Notes under the pieces: model-generated
Database searches by the model: none
Seen by the model: only the letters and a program-made list of their open reading frames with translations
Told to the model about the DNA's origin: nothing
Assembly (NCBI RefSeq): GCF_900184255.1
Contig: NZ_LT854640.1
Coordinates: forward strand, 2,242,945-2,306,944
Source: Haloimpatiens massiliensis
GTDB lineage: Bacteria; Bacillota; Clostridia; Clostridiales; Clostridiaceae
DNA length: 64,000 nt
Direction: 5' to 3'
Part shown: piece by piece, positions 37,482 to 46,074 of the stretch
How positions within the stretch are numbered: position 1 is the stretch's first letter
Layout: every line of letters starts with the position of its first letter
Position numbers and translations under genes: made by a program

Positions 37482-37618
37482 TCTATTTCTTTGAATTTAT
37501 TTCTTTACATCTTCTTATTTGAACACATTTCTTTATATTTATTTCTTTATATACATATACATTTCTTTATATTTATTTCTTTGTGCATTTTATACATATT
37601 CTTTGCATCTATTTCTTT
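37482..37618. repeat. ATTTCTTT-rich low-complexity repeat
   Basis: Irregular copies of TATTTCTTT fill the gap between tupA and tupB and run into the last codons of tupA (encoding the C-terminal NAKK). Slippage here could alter the tupA end. Confidence 0.6.
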
Positions 37619-38469
37619 GCATTAGGTATAAATAATGCTTGTCCGAATTTATCTTTGCCATATTCCCCTATAAGCTTTTGACCTTTATCAGAAAGCATCC
37701 AATCTATGTATTCTTTAGCTTCCTTCTCTTTAATTTTATGTTTTTCAATATTTAACATTATAACTCCATATTGATTATATAAATTCTCACTTTTTTCAGT
37801 TACTATTTCTAAGTCAAGCTTGTCTTTCATAGACAAATAAGTTGCTCTATCTGTCAATGTATATGCCTTTTTTTCATCTGCCATTTGCAGTACTGCTCCC
37901 ATACCTTTACCAGCACTAATATACCATTCCCCTTTAGGATCTACTTTTGCATCCTTCCAAAGTTTCTTTTCTTTAGTGTGAGTACCTGATTCATCTCCTC
38001 TAGATACAAATGAAGCTTTGCTTTCACTTATTAATTTTAAAGCTTCTACTGCATCATTAGGAGCTTTTTCTTTTAGCTTTGCAGTATCTTCTTTTGGTCC
38101 AACTATAATAAAATCATTGTACATAACATCATGTCTTTCTGTTCCATAGCCATTTTTAATAAATTCTTCCTCTTTAGCTTTAGCATGAACCAAAAGGCAA
38201 TCTGCATCACCGTTTTGTCCGAGTTTAAGAGCTTCTCCTGTTCCCTTTGCAACTACCTTAACATCTATTCCTGTATCCTTTTTAAACTCAGGTAATAAAT
38301 AATCCAAAAGTCCTGAGTCCTGAGTACTTGTAGTAGTAGCAAGTATCATAGTTCTGTTCTCTTTTTTTGCTGTATCCTTTTTAGTGGCATCATTTTTCGT
38401 AGCATTACCACAGCCCGCAATACTTAATGCCATAAAAAAGCTAGTTAGTAATAAAACACCTTTCTTCAT
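37609..38469 (-). CDS. tupA: Tungstate-binding lipoprotein TupA
   Basis: A 286-residue solute-binding protein. The signal peptide ends in the lipobox SIAGC, so it is anchored to the membrane outside the cell. The TTTSTQDSGLLDYLLP motif near residue 45 is the TupA oxyanion signature, with SRGDESGTHTKEKKLW later. It captures tungstate for TupBC. The ribosome binding site AGGAGGG is intact, but an IS (38493-40301) lies 16 bases further upstream and separates the gene from its apparent native promoter near 40370-40396. Confidence 0.94.
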   Translation of the reverse strand: MKKGVLLLTSFFMALSIAGCGNATKNDATKKDTAKKENRTMILATTTSTQDSGLLDYLLPEFKKDTGIDVKVVAKGTGEALKLGQNGDADCLLVHAKAKEEEFIKNGYGTERHDVMYNDFIIVGPKEDTAKLKEKAPNDAVEALKLISESKASFVSRGDESGTHTKEKKLWKDAKVDPKGEWYISAGKGMGAVLQMADEKKAYTLTDRATYLSMKDKLDLEIVTEKSENLYNQYGVIMLNIEKHKIKEKEAKEYIDWMLSDKGQKLIGEYGKDKFGQALFIPNAKK

Positions 38470-38484
38470 AAAGTTCCCTCCTAA

Positions 38485-38492
38485 GATTTTTT
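38485..38492. repeat. Left 8-bp target duplication of the IS
   Basis: GATTTTTT is repeated at 40302-40309, right after the other end of the IS. Confidence 0.85.
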
Positions 38493-40301
38493 GTTAGTGT
38501 AAAGTTTTTTTACACTATTTTTATAAAATTTCTTTATATATCAAGGGTTACAGAGTTTTTTAAATAAAAAAACAATGACCCCCTTTTTTATGCTATAATT
38601 GAATCGCCAAAACACAAAAATAACATGAAAGGATGTCATTGCTATGGATTCAATTATAACTTATTTAATTTCCTATAATCAATATCTTTTAAAAATAATT
38701 TATCAATTACTTATGTTTATTTGTAAATACATTCCTCTTAAGCAGTGGGCTTTTGAGGATTCACATAGTCCCGAATATCAAAAATTCAAAGTGGATAAAC
38801 TACCTAAAATTGTTCGTTTTGAAAAGGTAGACTATCAACTTCTTTTAGCTTACTATAAACATAAATATAATAAACTAACCAAACCTGTTCAGAGACGTAA
38901 TGGGAAGTCCGTCCCTGAAAATATCCTATGTCCTAAATGCGGTGCCCCTCACCAGTATATCTACGATAATAATGGCTCTAGAGGTCAATACCAGTGCAAG
39001 GTTTGTGGTCAAAATTTTAATGAAAGTAACCACACTACTAAACCTATAGTATTTAGTTGTCCTTATTGCGGACAAACTCTTTCTCCAAAGAAAGATCGTA
39101 AGCATTTTAGAATACATAAATGTGTTAATCCTAAGTGTTCCTACTACCGCAAGAACTTAGACAAACTGCCTAAAGACTTAAGTGACGCTGATAAACACAA
39201 GTACAAGCTCCACTACATCTATCGTGAGTTCACCATAGATTTCTTCAAAATGGACTTACATGAACTTCCTTCTAGAGCAATTAACTTTAAGTATAAGAAG
39301 TTCAATGCCCACATTATGGGGCTTTGCCTTACTTATCACGTTAATCTTAAGCTATCTACTAGGCAGACAGCACATGCCTTGGAGGAAGTACATGGTATAA
39401 AGATTTCACATACAATGATTGCTAATTATGCTATGACTGCTGCCGCAGTTATAAAGCCATTTGTAGATACTTTTGACTATAATCCTTCTAACATCCTTTC
39501 TGCTGATGAAACATACATTAAGGTAAAAGGCATAAAGCATTATGTTTGGATTATCATGGATGCTTGTAAAAAGTCTATTCTTGGCTACCAAGTATCCGAT
39601 ACTCGTGCTGTAGGTCCATGTATCCTCGCTATGCGTATGGCTTTTGAGAAGTTTAAAAACTTCCCTAATAAAGCCTTAAAATTCATTGCAGATGGCTATA
39701 GTGCCTACCCTCTTGCAAGTCAGCAGTGTAAACTCGTTAATGGCTGGGACTTTGATGTTACTCAAGTTATCGGACTCACCAATAATGATGCTGTATCCAC
39801 CGAATTTCGTTGGGTAAAGCAAGTAGTAGAACGGCTTAACCGCACCTTCAAGTCTTCTTATCGCGTTACCTGCGGTTATGGAAGCGAGAATGGTGCACTT
39901 TATGGCGTTTCCCTTTGGGTTGCCTATTATAACTTTCTACGTCCTCATCCTTATAACTACTGGAAGCCACTAAATGAGATAGATATTTTAACTAATGCGG
40001 GCAATATGCCTGCTAAGTGGCAATTACTTATTTACCTTGGTCAACAAACAATATTAAAGATGCAAACTGAAAATTCTGCTTAATTTAGTTGTAAAGTAAA
40101 TATGGGATATTTATTAACCACTACGTGAATAACTCAATGTAGAGATTACTAATATCAAAAATTTTCCTTCACTCAAAAGGATTTTTTGTCATGCCTAAAA
40201 TTCGTTATTTCATCTTCAAATCACAAAGTATTTTATTATTCTGCGCCCTTCGGGCAAAACATTTTTAAACTTAGCTTTTTCATATTTCACTTTACACTAT
40301 C
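38493..40301 (+). mobile_element. IS6-like insertion sequence, complete
   Basis: The ends are imperfect inverted repeats (GTTAGTGTAAAGT and, reversed, GATAGTGTAAAGT), flanked by the 8-bp direct repeat GATTTTTT. An 8-bp duplication is typical of the IS6 family. It carries one intact transposase gene. The near-perfect duplication suggests a recent insertion. Confidence 0.88.
38644..40083 (+). CDS. IS6-like DDE transposase with zinc ribbons
   Basis: A 479-residue transposase, far longer than the usual 230-residue IS6 enzymes. Residues 96-121 (CPKC...CKVC) and 139-165 (CPYC...CVNPKC) are two zinc-ribbon-like DNA-binding modules. The catalytic triad is D288 (SADETYIKVKG), D350 (IADGYSAY) and E396 (WVKQVVERLNRTFK). 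The frame is intact and probably active. The gene reads away from tupA. Confidence 0.9.
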   Translation: MDSIITYLISYNQYLLKIIYQLLMFICKYIPLKQWAFEDSHSPEYQKFKVDKLPKIVRFEKVDYQLLLAYYKHKYNKLTKPVQRRNGKSVPENILCPKCGAPHQYIYDNNGSRGQYQCKVCGQNFNESNHTTKPIVFSCPYCGQTLSPKKDRKHFRIHKCVNPKCSYYRKNLDKLPKDLSDADKHKYKLHYIYREFTIDFFKMDLHELPSRAINFKYKKFNAHIMGLCLTYHVNLKLSTRQTAHALEEVHGIKISHTMIANYAMTAAAVIKPFVDTFDYNPSNILSADETYIKVKGIKHYVWIIMDACKKSILGYQVSDTRAVGPCILAMRMAFEKFKNFPNKALKFIADGYSAYPLASQQCKLVNGWDFDVTQVIGLTNNDAVSTEFRWVKQVVERLNRTFKSSYRVTCGYGSENGALYGVSLWVAYYNFLRPHPYNYWKPLNEIDILTNAGNMPAKWQLLIYLGQQTILKMQTENSA

Positions 40302-40309
40302 GATTTTTT
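40302..40309. repeat. Right 8-bp target duplication of the IS
   Basis: GATTTTTT, identical to 38485-38492. Confidence 0.85.
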
Positions 40310-40369
40310 AACATTCTGAAAATAAAACTTTCTGATTATTTTGAATAATAAAATTCTACATACTCTTAT

Positions 40370-40459
40370 ATTATATAATATTTTGTATCACTTCAATACA
40401 TTTATTAAATTTTTCTTATATCAAACCCTATTTCTAACATTTTTGTTCCATTTAAGAAC
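40370..40459 (-). promoter_or_regulatory. Orphaned tupA promoter region
   Basis: On the minus strand, TTGAAG (40391-40396) is followed 15-17 bases later by a TATAAT/TAATAT-type -10. Upstream is TGTTCCATTTAAGAACA (40443-40459), an inverted repeat matching the sites upstream of aor. Before the IS inserted, this would have lain about 75 bases from tupA. No -24/-12 element is visible here. Confidence 0.5.
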
Positions 40460-40477
40460 ACTCCGTAAAATAAAATA

Positions 40478-40685
40478 TGGGGACAGTTAACAACTTTAAT
40501 CATAAAAGCCATTAAAATAACAGGATGAATAGAGCAAAATAAGGGACGATTAACAATTAATTTTATAACTGTATTCCAAATTCCAAATAAAAATACAAAT
40601 AAATAAAAATATAAAATAAAATATAGGGACGGTTAACAACTTTAATCATAAAAGCCATTAAAATAACAGGATAAATAGAGTTATA
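40478..40685 (+). repeat. REP units within a 60-bp duplication
   Basis: REP units start at 40478 (GGGGACAGTTAACAAC), 40542 (diverged) and 40626 (GGGACGGTTAACAAC). The first and last are followed by about 45 nearly identical bases (TTTAATCATAAAAGCC and onward), so REP plus flank was duplicated. An opposed unit, GTTAACTGTCCC, lies at 40845-40856. These fill the 40302-40912 gap with the orphaned promoter. Confidence 0.75.
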
Positions 40686-40912
40686 CTTCATCTATACTTT
40701 TTTATTTTATATAGCACCCTTTACATAACCCCTATAAACCTTATATTTGCATTTTTATACTTTTGCTCTTAAATATCTTGCATATTTCATTAATTTCATT
40801 TTTGCAGTTCTTCTTTTTGATTAAAAGTTGTTAACAAAAAAATTGTTAACTGTCCCTATGTCCCTTATATATAAACTCTCCCTATATATTTTTTTGTCCC
40901 TTTGTTTTGCTC

Positions 40913-42862
40913 TTATTTTATTTCAATTTCTACTCCTTCTACATGCCTTTTGCTCATGATTTTCTCCTTTTTTCTGTTTTCTTTTGATTTTAAAATAATA
41001 TCAAAATCATAATCTTCTGGATAAAGTTCCTCTTTTTCTATATAAAGGGTAAGTCTTTTTTTATTTATTTTAATTTTTTTCCTCATAACCATAACTCCAT
41101 ATTCCCCTTTATTGTTCTCAATGTCACAAATAATTCCGGTTCTATCCATGAAACTTATATAAACACAATCACCAATATTAAATTTAGGTTTTACATTTTG
41201 CTTTTCTGATACTTTTCTCATTTTTTCTGCATTTTTAAGCTTTTGAATTTGCTCTTTATGCTGATCATATCCTTCACTCTTTTTTAATAAAAATTCAACA
41301 AATTCTTTCTTATATACAGAGTAATCCTTTTGCTCTTTATAAGTTATTTCATGAGCTCTTTCTATTAATTTCTCAGGTATACCCAACCTTAACGCTATCA
41401 AAAATGCATTACTTTCCCCAGGTTTTCCTATATTAAGCTTATAAAGCGGCTTTAAAGTATTTATATCAAATTCCATACATCCATTTACAAACCCCTCATG
41501 ATTATTTGCAAATTCCTTTATTTCATTGTAATGAGTTGTAGCTAATATAGTAGAACCTTTTTTATATATCTCCTCCAGCACTGCAACAGCTATGCCCATG
41601 CCCTCTCCAGGATCTGTACCTGATCCAATCTCATCTATAATCACAAGAGAATATTCATCTGCAGAATTTATAATGTCTATAATATTTTTAATATGAGATG
41701 AAAAAGTACTCAAATTTTGCTCAATACTCTGACCGTCCCCAATGTCGCCCAATATATCTGCAAACACAGAAAATTCGCTTCCTTCGTCTACAGGCACATG
41801 AAGACCTGACTGTGCCATCATTGTCAAAAGTCCCACAGTTTTAAGAGCAACAGTTTTTCCACCAGTATTTGGGCCTGTAATAACTACAGCTTTATACCTG
41901 TCCCCAACTGTAAAATTTAATGGTACAGCATTCTTACCTATTAAGGGGTGTTTACCGTTTTTTATGTTTATATATTTTCTCTTATTAAACTTCACTCCTC
42001 TACCATCCAAAGCCTTGCTATACTTACCTTTAGCAAAAATAAAATCGTAGTAACTCATGGTTTCAATATTAATATTTATTTCTTTTTCAAAACCACACAC
42101 CATATTAGTAAGCTCTGAAAGAATTCTATAAACTTCTTTTTCTTCTTCAATTTTATATAAATTAAGCTCATCCTGAAGTTTTTTAATCTCTACTGGTTCA
42201 ATAAACACTGTAGAACCACTGCCTGATTTATCATGAATACTTCCATGAACATTATTTTTATACTCACTCTTTATTGGAATAACATATCTGCCATTTCTTT
42301 GACTTACCAATGCATCTTGAAAATAATTTCTATACTTATCGCTTCTAAGCATACTCTCAAGTTTGTTTTTTATTCTATCCTCTAAAATCCATATTCTTTT
42401 TCTTATTTTTAAAAGTTTAGAACTGGCTCTATCATCCACTCTTCCATGAGAAATACATCTTTCAATTTCTTCTCTTACATCGTGAAGTTCATAAGCTGAA
42501 AGCACATAACTGCTTACATTAGGTGCAACAAACTCCTTATCTTTCATAAATCTCTTAAGCTTATTTATTTCTCTTAATAAACCTACTATAATATCTAAAT
42601 CCTCTGGAATAAGTATTGCTCCTTTTTCTATCTTTTGCTTCACAGTTTTTATGCCCGTTAAACTATTAATTGGAACGCTAGAACTTATATCCACCACCGC
42701 CCTTGCTTCTGTAGTCTCCTGCATATTTTGCTGAATTATCTTCTCATCCAAGTAAGGCTCTAACTTATCAATCATGTCCTTTGCATAATCCGATAATGCA
42801 TAACTTTTTAATATTTCCTTTATTTTATTGTATTCTAATATTTCAGTAGCTTTTTTATTCAC
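40913..42862 (-). CDS. mutS2: MutS2-like ATPase lacking the Smr domain
   Basis: A 649-residue MutS2 homologue. The N-terminal EYNKIKEILKSYALSDYAKD, the core LVSQRNGRYVIPIKSEYKNNVHGSIHDKSGSGST, Walker A GPNTGGKT and Walker B IDEIGSGTDPGEG are present. MutS2 is usually about 785 residues with a C-terminal Smr nuclease domain; here the protein ends after the basic linker. I start at the GTG at 42862, eight bases after GGAGGG, matching the family N-terminus. MutS2 (RqcU) in Bacillus acts on collided ribosomes; a similar role is inference. A leader with two terminators precedes it. Confidence 0.87.
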   Translation of the reverse strand: MNKKATEILEYNKIKEILKSYALSDYAKDMIDKLEPYLDEKIIQQNMQETTEARAVVDISSSVPINSLTGIKTVKQKIEKGAILIPEDLDIIVGLLREINKLKRFMKDKEFVAPNVSSYVLSAYELHDVREEIERCISHGRVDDRASSKLLKIRKRIWILEDRIKNKLESMLRSDKYRNYFQDALVSQRNGRYVIPIKSEYKNNVHGSIHDKSGSGSTVFIEPVEIKKLQDELNLYKIEEEKEVYRILSELTNMVCGFEKEININIETMSYYDFIFAKGKYSKALDGRGVKFNKRKYINIKNGKHPLIGKNAVPLNFTVGDRYKAVVITGPNTGGKTVALKTVGLLTMMAQSGLHVPVDEGSEFSVFADILGDIGDGQSIEQNLSTFSSHIKNIIDIINSADEYSLVIIDEIGSGTDPGEGMGIAVAVLEEIYKKGSTILATTHYNEIKEFANNHEGFVNGCMEFDINTLKPLYKLNIGKPGESNAFLIALRLGIPEKLIERAHEITYKEQKDYSVYKKEFVEFLLKKSEGYDQHKEQIQKLKNAEKMRKVSEKQNVKPKFNIGDCVYISFMDRTGIICDIENNKGEYGVMVMRKKIKINKKRLTLYIEKEELYPEDYDFDIILKSKENRKKEKIMSKRHVEGVEIEIK

Positions 42863-43014
42863 TGTTAATCCCTCCATTTATTTAATCTTATAAGCCCTTT
42901 GCTTAATACTAATACACACAAATCACACACTTTTAATATGCTTAACTCACTTAATACTGATAAATCCAACTCCAAAACACTCAACATATACTAATTCCTC
43001 CTATTTTTTTGTAT

Positions 43015-43055
43015 TAAAAAAGGCTGCAAATGAACAACAGCTCATTTACAGCCTT
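43015..43055 (-). terminator. Terminator in the mutS2 leader
   Basis: AAGGCTG...AAATGA pairs with TCATTT...CAGCCTT (13 bp plus one wobble) and is followed by TTTTTT on the minus strand. It lies about 150 bases upstream of mutS2, so it ends or attenuates transcripts entering that gene. Confidence 0.82.
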
Positions 43056-43382
43056 AATTAGCATTTTGTTTTATAGTTTATAACAAACCTATCTGCAATC
43101 AATCCAACACTTTTAAATTCTAATTGTAATTTAAATTTAGAATTTTCCCATGTACTTACATGTTATTTACAGACTTTCAATTACTTATGCATTAAGCTCT
43201 CATTATACTATATATTAACACTCATATCTCGCTCAGATCTCGATTATCCATGTTAATATATACTTAATGTATGCTTTATAATGTATGCTTCAGTAATCTC
43301 AGTAATAATCTTTATAAAATTATTAATTGCCTTTTTCTACCCTATAAAGATTATATTATAAACATAAACGCATTTTTAGGTA

Positions 43383-43409
43383 TAAAAATACCGTGCTAAT
43401 GCACGGTTA
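43383..43409 (-). terminator. Attenuator-type terminator
   Basis: ACCGTGC-ATTA-GCACGGT followed by ATTTTT on the minus strand. Its left arm could pair with an upstream CACGGT (43441-43446) as an antiterminator. Confidence 0.8.
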
Positions 43410-43542
43410 GTTATTACCAATACAAAAAGGATGCTGTTTTACCGTGTTCTTATCTAAGTGATGCCTAAAAAAGTCTAAACCAAATAAACCTTTAATACAG
43501 GTTTCAAAAAACTCTCTAGGCTACTCTATTAAATTTACTTAC

Positions 43543-43566
43543 TTAGTTAAGAACAACCTCACTCAC
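43543..43566 (-). CDS. Putative 7-residue leader peptide
   Basis: AGGAG (43575-43579), eight bases, then GTG and six codons encoding MSEVVLN before TAA. The reading frame overlaps the 5' arm of the long stem, the arrangement used for ribosome-dependent attenuation. Confidence 0.5.
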   Translation of the reverse strand: MSEVVLN

Positions 43567-43652
43567 AAAACATTCTCCTTTACATTAAAACTATTCATCT
43601 AAATCATTTACTAAGTTTAATAAATTTTGTAATTTCACAAAATTTCAATATT

Positions 43653-43681
43653 ATTATAACAGTTATTGCTATAATATTCAA
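43653..43681 (-). promoter_or_regulatory. Sigma-A promoter of the structured leader
   Basis: On the minus strand TTGAAT and TATAAT are 17 bases apart. Confidence 0.82.
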
Positions 43682-43698
43682 GAAAAACTAAGAAACTT

Positions 43699-43714
43699 GG
43701 GGACAGTTAATAAC
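43699..43714 (+). repeat. REP unit downstream of the RAYT gene
   Basis: GGGGACAGTTAATAAC, 260 bases from the 3' end of the RAYT gene and just upstream of the leader promoter. Confidence 0.7.
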
Positions 43715-43974
43715 CTTTATAGTTTTAAGAAAGTTTCAGAAATTTGAGAGTTAAAAACCAATCATTAATTAATGAAGGTTAATTTTTTATCTATCTCCTA
43801 TTATTTAATTTAAATATATCCACAGTATATGCAGCATTGTAAATTCTTATATCAATAGGCTCGTACACATTAAATATAAAATCACAAATAAGACCCTCTA
43901 TATAAAGTGAAAAATAAAAATGGTATTTTCAAATCAAATAAAAAAATTCTATTAAATTTTACAACGTAACTTCA

Positions 43975-44898
43975 TCACGATGCCTGAGATTCATATTGGG
44001 AAATGAATTTCTCTATTATATTACTATATTTATTCCCTGAGGATATAAGCTCAACCCCTATAGAGCATAACTTTGACACTCTTGATTGAGTTATATTTCC
44101 AAGTACTTTACATATATCACCGCACTTGAAATCACAAAGACATCGCATTAAAAGTGCAGCTAGCGCCCTAGCAACCTTAGTATTTCTGCTGTTTTTTACA
44201 TACAACATTACTTTTTTTATACCAGTTTCTTCTGCTACAAATTCCATTATTTTATCTGGATCAAAATCCCTGACTAATACTGTTTTTTCACTTATATATT
44301 CGGTCTTTTCGTTTTCAAATTCTACTTCTTCCTTTAACCTATCATCGTCACAAATATAAACAAATTTCATGTAATTTTCTCTTGCAGCCTTTACATCTGA
44401 GCCAAAAAATTTCATTACATAATCTTCATCTAAAAGTCCTGTTTTATCCTTTTCAAAGCCTAAATATACACTTAAACTTGAATATTTGTATTTTTGTGGC
44501 TGGCGCTCATATCCCTTTATTTTTAATGGGTTATTGTGAATATAAGCGGATAATACAACTAAATATCTATCTGTATCTACTACTTTGCTCTTAAATCTAT
44601 CTTGGAATAGCGGTCCACGCCTTTGATGAATTTTATTGAATGTTATAGCATATTTGAAGTTTAAACCATGCATTATTTTTGATATATCCGCACCGTTAGG
44701 ATCAATTATAAAATGAGCATGATTGGTCATCAGACAATATGCATACAACTTAAACTTATACATTTCCTTCCTTTTCTTCATTTCCTCTAAATATCTATCC
44801 TTATCTTCATCTTTCTTAAATAGTGGAACCTCCGTTATACTTCTTATCATTACATGATATATACCTCCATCCACCTTTATCCTATTTCCTCTTGCCAT
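43975..44898 (-). CDS. REP-associated tyrosine transposase (RAYT)
   Basis: A 307-residue HUH/Y1 transposase-like protein of the REP-associated family. The metal-binding HxH is H60/H62 (TNHAHFI), the probable catalytic Tyr is Y119 (SAYIHNNP), and GPLFQDRFKS is a family hallmark. I start at the ATG at 44898 (GAGG upstream). RAYTs are domesticated relatives of IS200 enzymes that act on REP hairpins. Matching REP sequences lie on both sides (43699; 45035-45088) and all over the window, so this is probably their enzyme. Confidence 0.9.
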   Translation of the reverse strand: MARGNRIKVDGGIYHVMIRSITEVPLFKKDEDKDRYLEEMKKRKEMYKFKLYAYCLMTNHAHFIIDPNGADISKIMHGLNFKYAITFNKIHQRRGPLFQDRFKSKVVDTDRYLVVLSAYIHNNPLKIKGYERQPQKYKYSSLSVYLGFEKDKTGLLDEDYVMKFFGSDVKAARENYMKFVYICDDDRLKEEVEFENEKTEYISEKTVLVRDFDPDKIMEFVAEETGIKKVMLYVKNSRNTKVARALAALLMRCLCDFKCGDICKVLGNITQSRVSKLCSIGVELISSGNKYSNIIEKFISQYESQAS

Positions 44899-45034
44899 CA
44901 ACTCGCCTCATTTCTTATCTATTTCTTATATATTTGAATTTTAGTCATAAAGTAATGTTTTTATTCAGAATTAACCATATATAGTACTTTAATTAAGATT
45001 CTAAAAATAAGATAAGGTAAAAACGGAGAAAAAA

Positions 45035-45088
45035 GGGACGGTTAATAACTTTTGCTATTAAAATTAGCCAAAAGTTATTAACCGTCCC
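45035..45088. repeat. REP inverted pair upstream of the RAYT gene
   Basis: GGGACGGTTAATAACTTTTG faces a reversed CAAAAGTTATTAACCGTCCC, a 20-bp perfect stem. T-runs flank both sides, so it can also terminate transcription from the MBL gene. Confidence 0.85.
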
Positions 45089-45099
45089 TTTTTTTTCTT

Positions 45100-46074
45100 T
45101 TAACTTACCATTTTATTATCATCAGCATTTTCATCAGTACTTAACTGATCATTTGTAACCTGCTGATCATCTATATTTTCTACTGCTCTTGAATACTTTA
45201 AAAATCCATTTTGTATATTTAATTTTATAATTCCTATTTCATTTAAATATTCTACATATGACCTTAACATTCTCTCCATAAAATTATATTTAAATTTAGT
45301 TTTTACACTTATTTTAAACTTCTTAATAGATGCTTTTAAAATATCTTCCATTGTCATAGATCCTTTTATAACTGAATAAACTCCCCTAGCTCTTCCTTTA
45401 TAAAACTCTATGTTATCTTCTATAAGTTTAGTAATATCATCATACATACCTTTATGGGCTACTACATATTTACTACAATTTAAATCATAAAGCTTCTCTT
45501 TACTTTTTAAATCTTCTAAAAGAATGTAGGCATATGGCATTTTAGCATTCCCCATAACTTCATAACTTATAAGAGAATCTCCAACATATGCTACGTTATC
45601 TGGAGTAATAATACATATATGTGCGGGACTATGACCAGGTGTATGAAGGATCCTAAATTCAACTCCACTTACACATGTTTTGTCCTGATTTTCAGAAATC
45701 ATAATATCTGTTTTAAAAACTGCCTCCCCATAATGCTCTTCCACCTCAGTCAATGTTTGACTACTATAATAAAGTTTTAAATTGACCGTAGAACTACAAA
45801 CAAGAGCTTCATAAGCTGGCATAGCAGTGATGCAATTATATTTTTCTTTTAAATATGCACAATTCCCCACATGATCTATATGAAAATGAGTGCATATAAT
45901 ACCAACAACTTCAAAATTATTCTTTTCAAGAACCTCTTCTATGCCTTCTCTTTCTCCCTTTGCCCAACCTGAATCTAACATAATAATTTCTTCATCATTA
46001 ATTTTATAAAAAGGTATATATGTCATCCCTGTATCAATGCAAAACGTGTTTCCCTTTATACTCTTTATTTTCAT
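45100..46074 (-). CDS. MBL-fold metallo-hydrolase
   Basis: A 324-residue metallo-beta-lactamase-fold protein. The metal site is visible in THFHIDHVGN, with LHTPGHSPAHIC and YVGDSLI further along. The C-terminal 100 residues are an extra helical region, as in family members with an added winged-helix-like tail. The acidic end (STDENADDN) is unusual. The substrate is unknown; lactonases and glyoxalase II-like enzymes share this fold. It stands alone between two REP pairs. Confidence 0.83.
   Translation of the reverse strand: MKIKSIKGNTFCIDTGMTYIPFYKINDEEIIMLDSGWAKGEREGIEEVLEKNNFEVVGIICTHFHIDHVGNCAYLKEKYNCITAMPAYEALVCSSTVNLKLYYSSQTLTEVEEHYGEAVFKTDIMISENQDKTCVSGVEFRILHTPGHSPAHICIITPDNVAYVGDSLISYEVMGNAKMPYAYILLEDLKSKEKLYDLNCSKYVVAHKGMYDDITKLIEDNIEFYKGRARGVYSVIKGSMTMEDILKASIKKFKISVKTKFKYNFMERMLRSYVEYLNEIGIIKLNIQNGFLKYSRAVENIDDQQVTNDQLSTDENADDNKMVS

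Larger units (their letters stand above)
43383..43645 (-). ncRNA. Structured leader RNA or small RNA
   Basis: A transcript of about 260 bases from the promoter at 43653-43681 to the terminator at 43383. It has a 14-of-15-bp stem between ACTTAGTTAAGAACA (43541-43555) and TGTTCTTATCTAAGT (43445-43459), an inner GCCTA/TAGGC stem and an AAACC/GGTTT hairpin. A tiny open reading frame with a good ribosome binding site overlaps the first arm. I read it as an attenuator; a free small RNA such as a 6S-like RNA is an alternative. Confidence 0.6.

Noticed and set aside
38493..40301. The IS transposase as the enzyme that moves the MITE family
   Set aside because: The IS ends (GTTAGTGTAAAGT) and 8-bp duplication differ from the MITE ends (ATGATTA) and apparent 3-bp duplication.
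43383..43645. 6S RNA
   Set aside because: The length and overall hairpin fit, but the bubble is strongly asymmetric (19 against 3 bases). I kept the structured-RNA call and prefer the attenuator reading.
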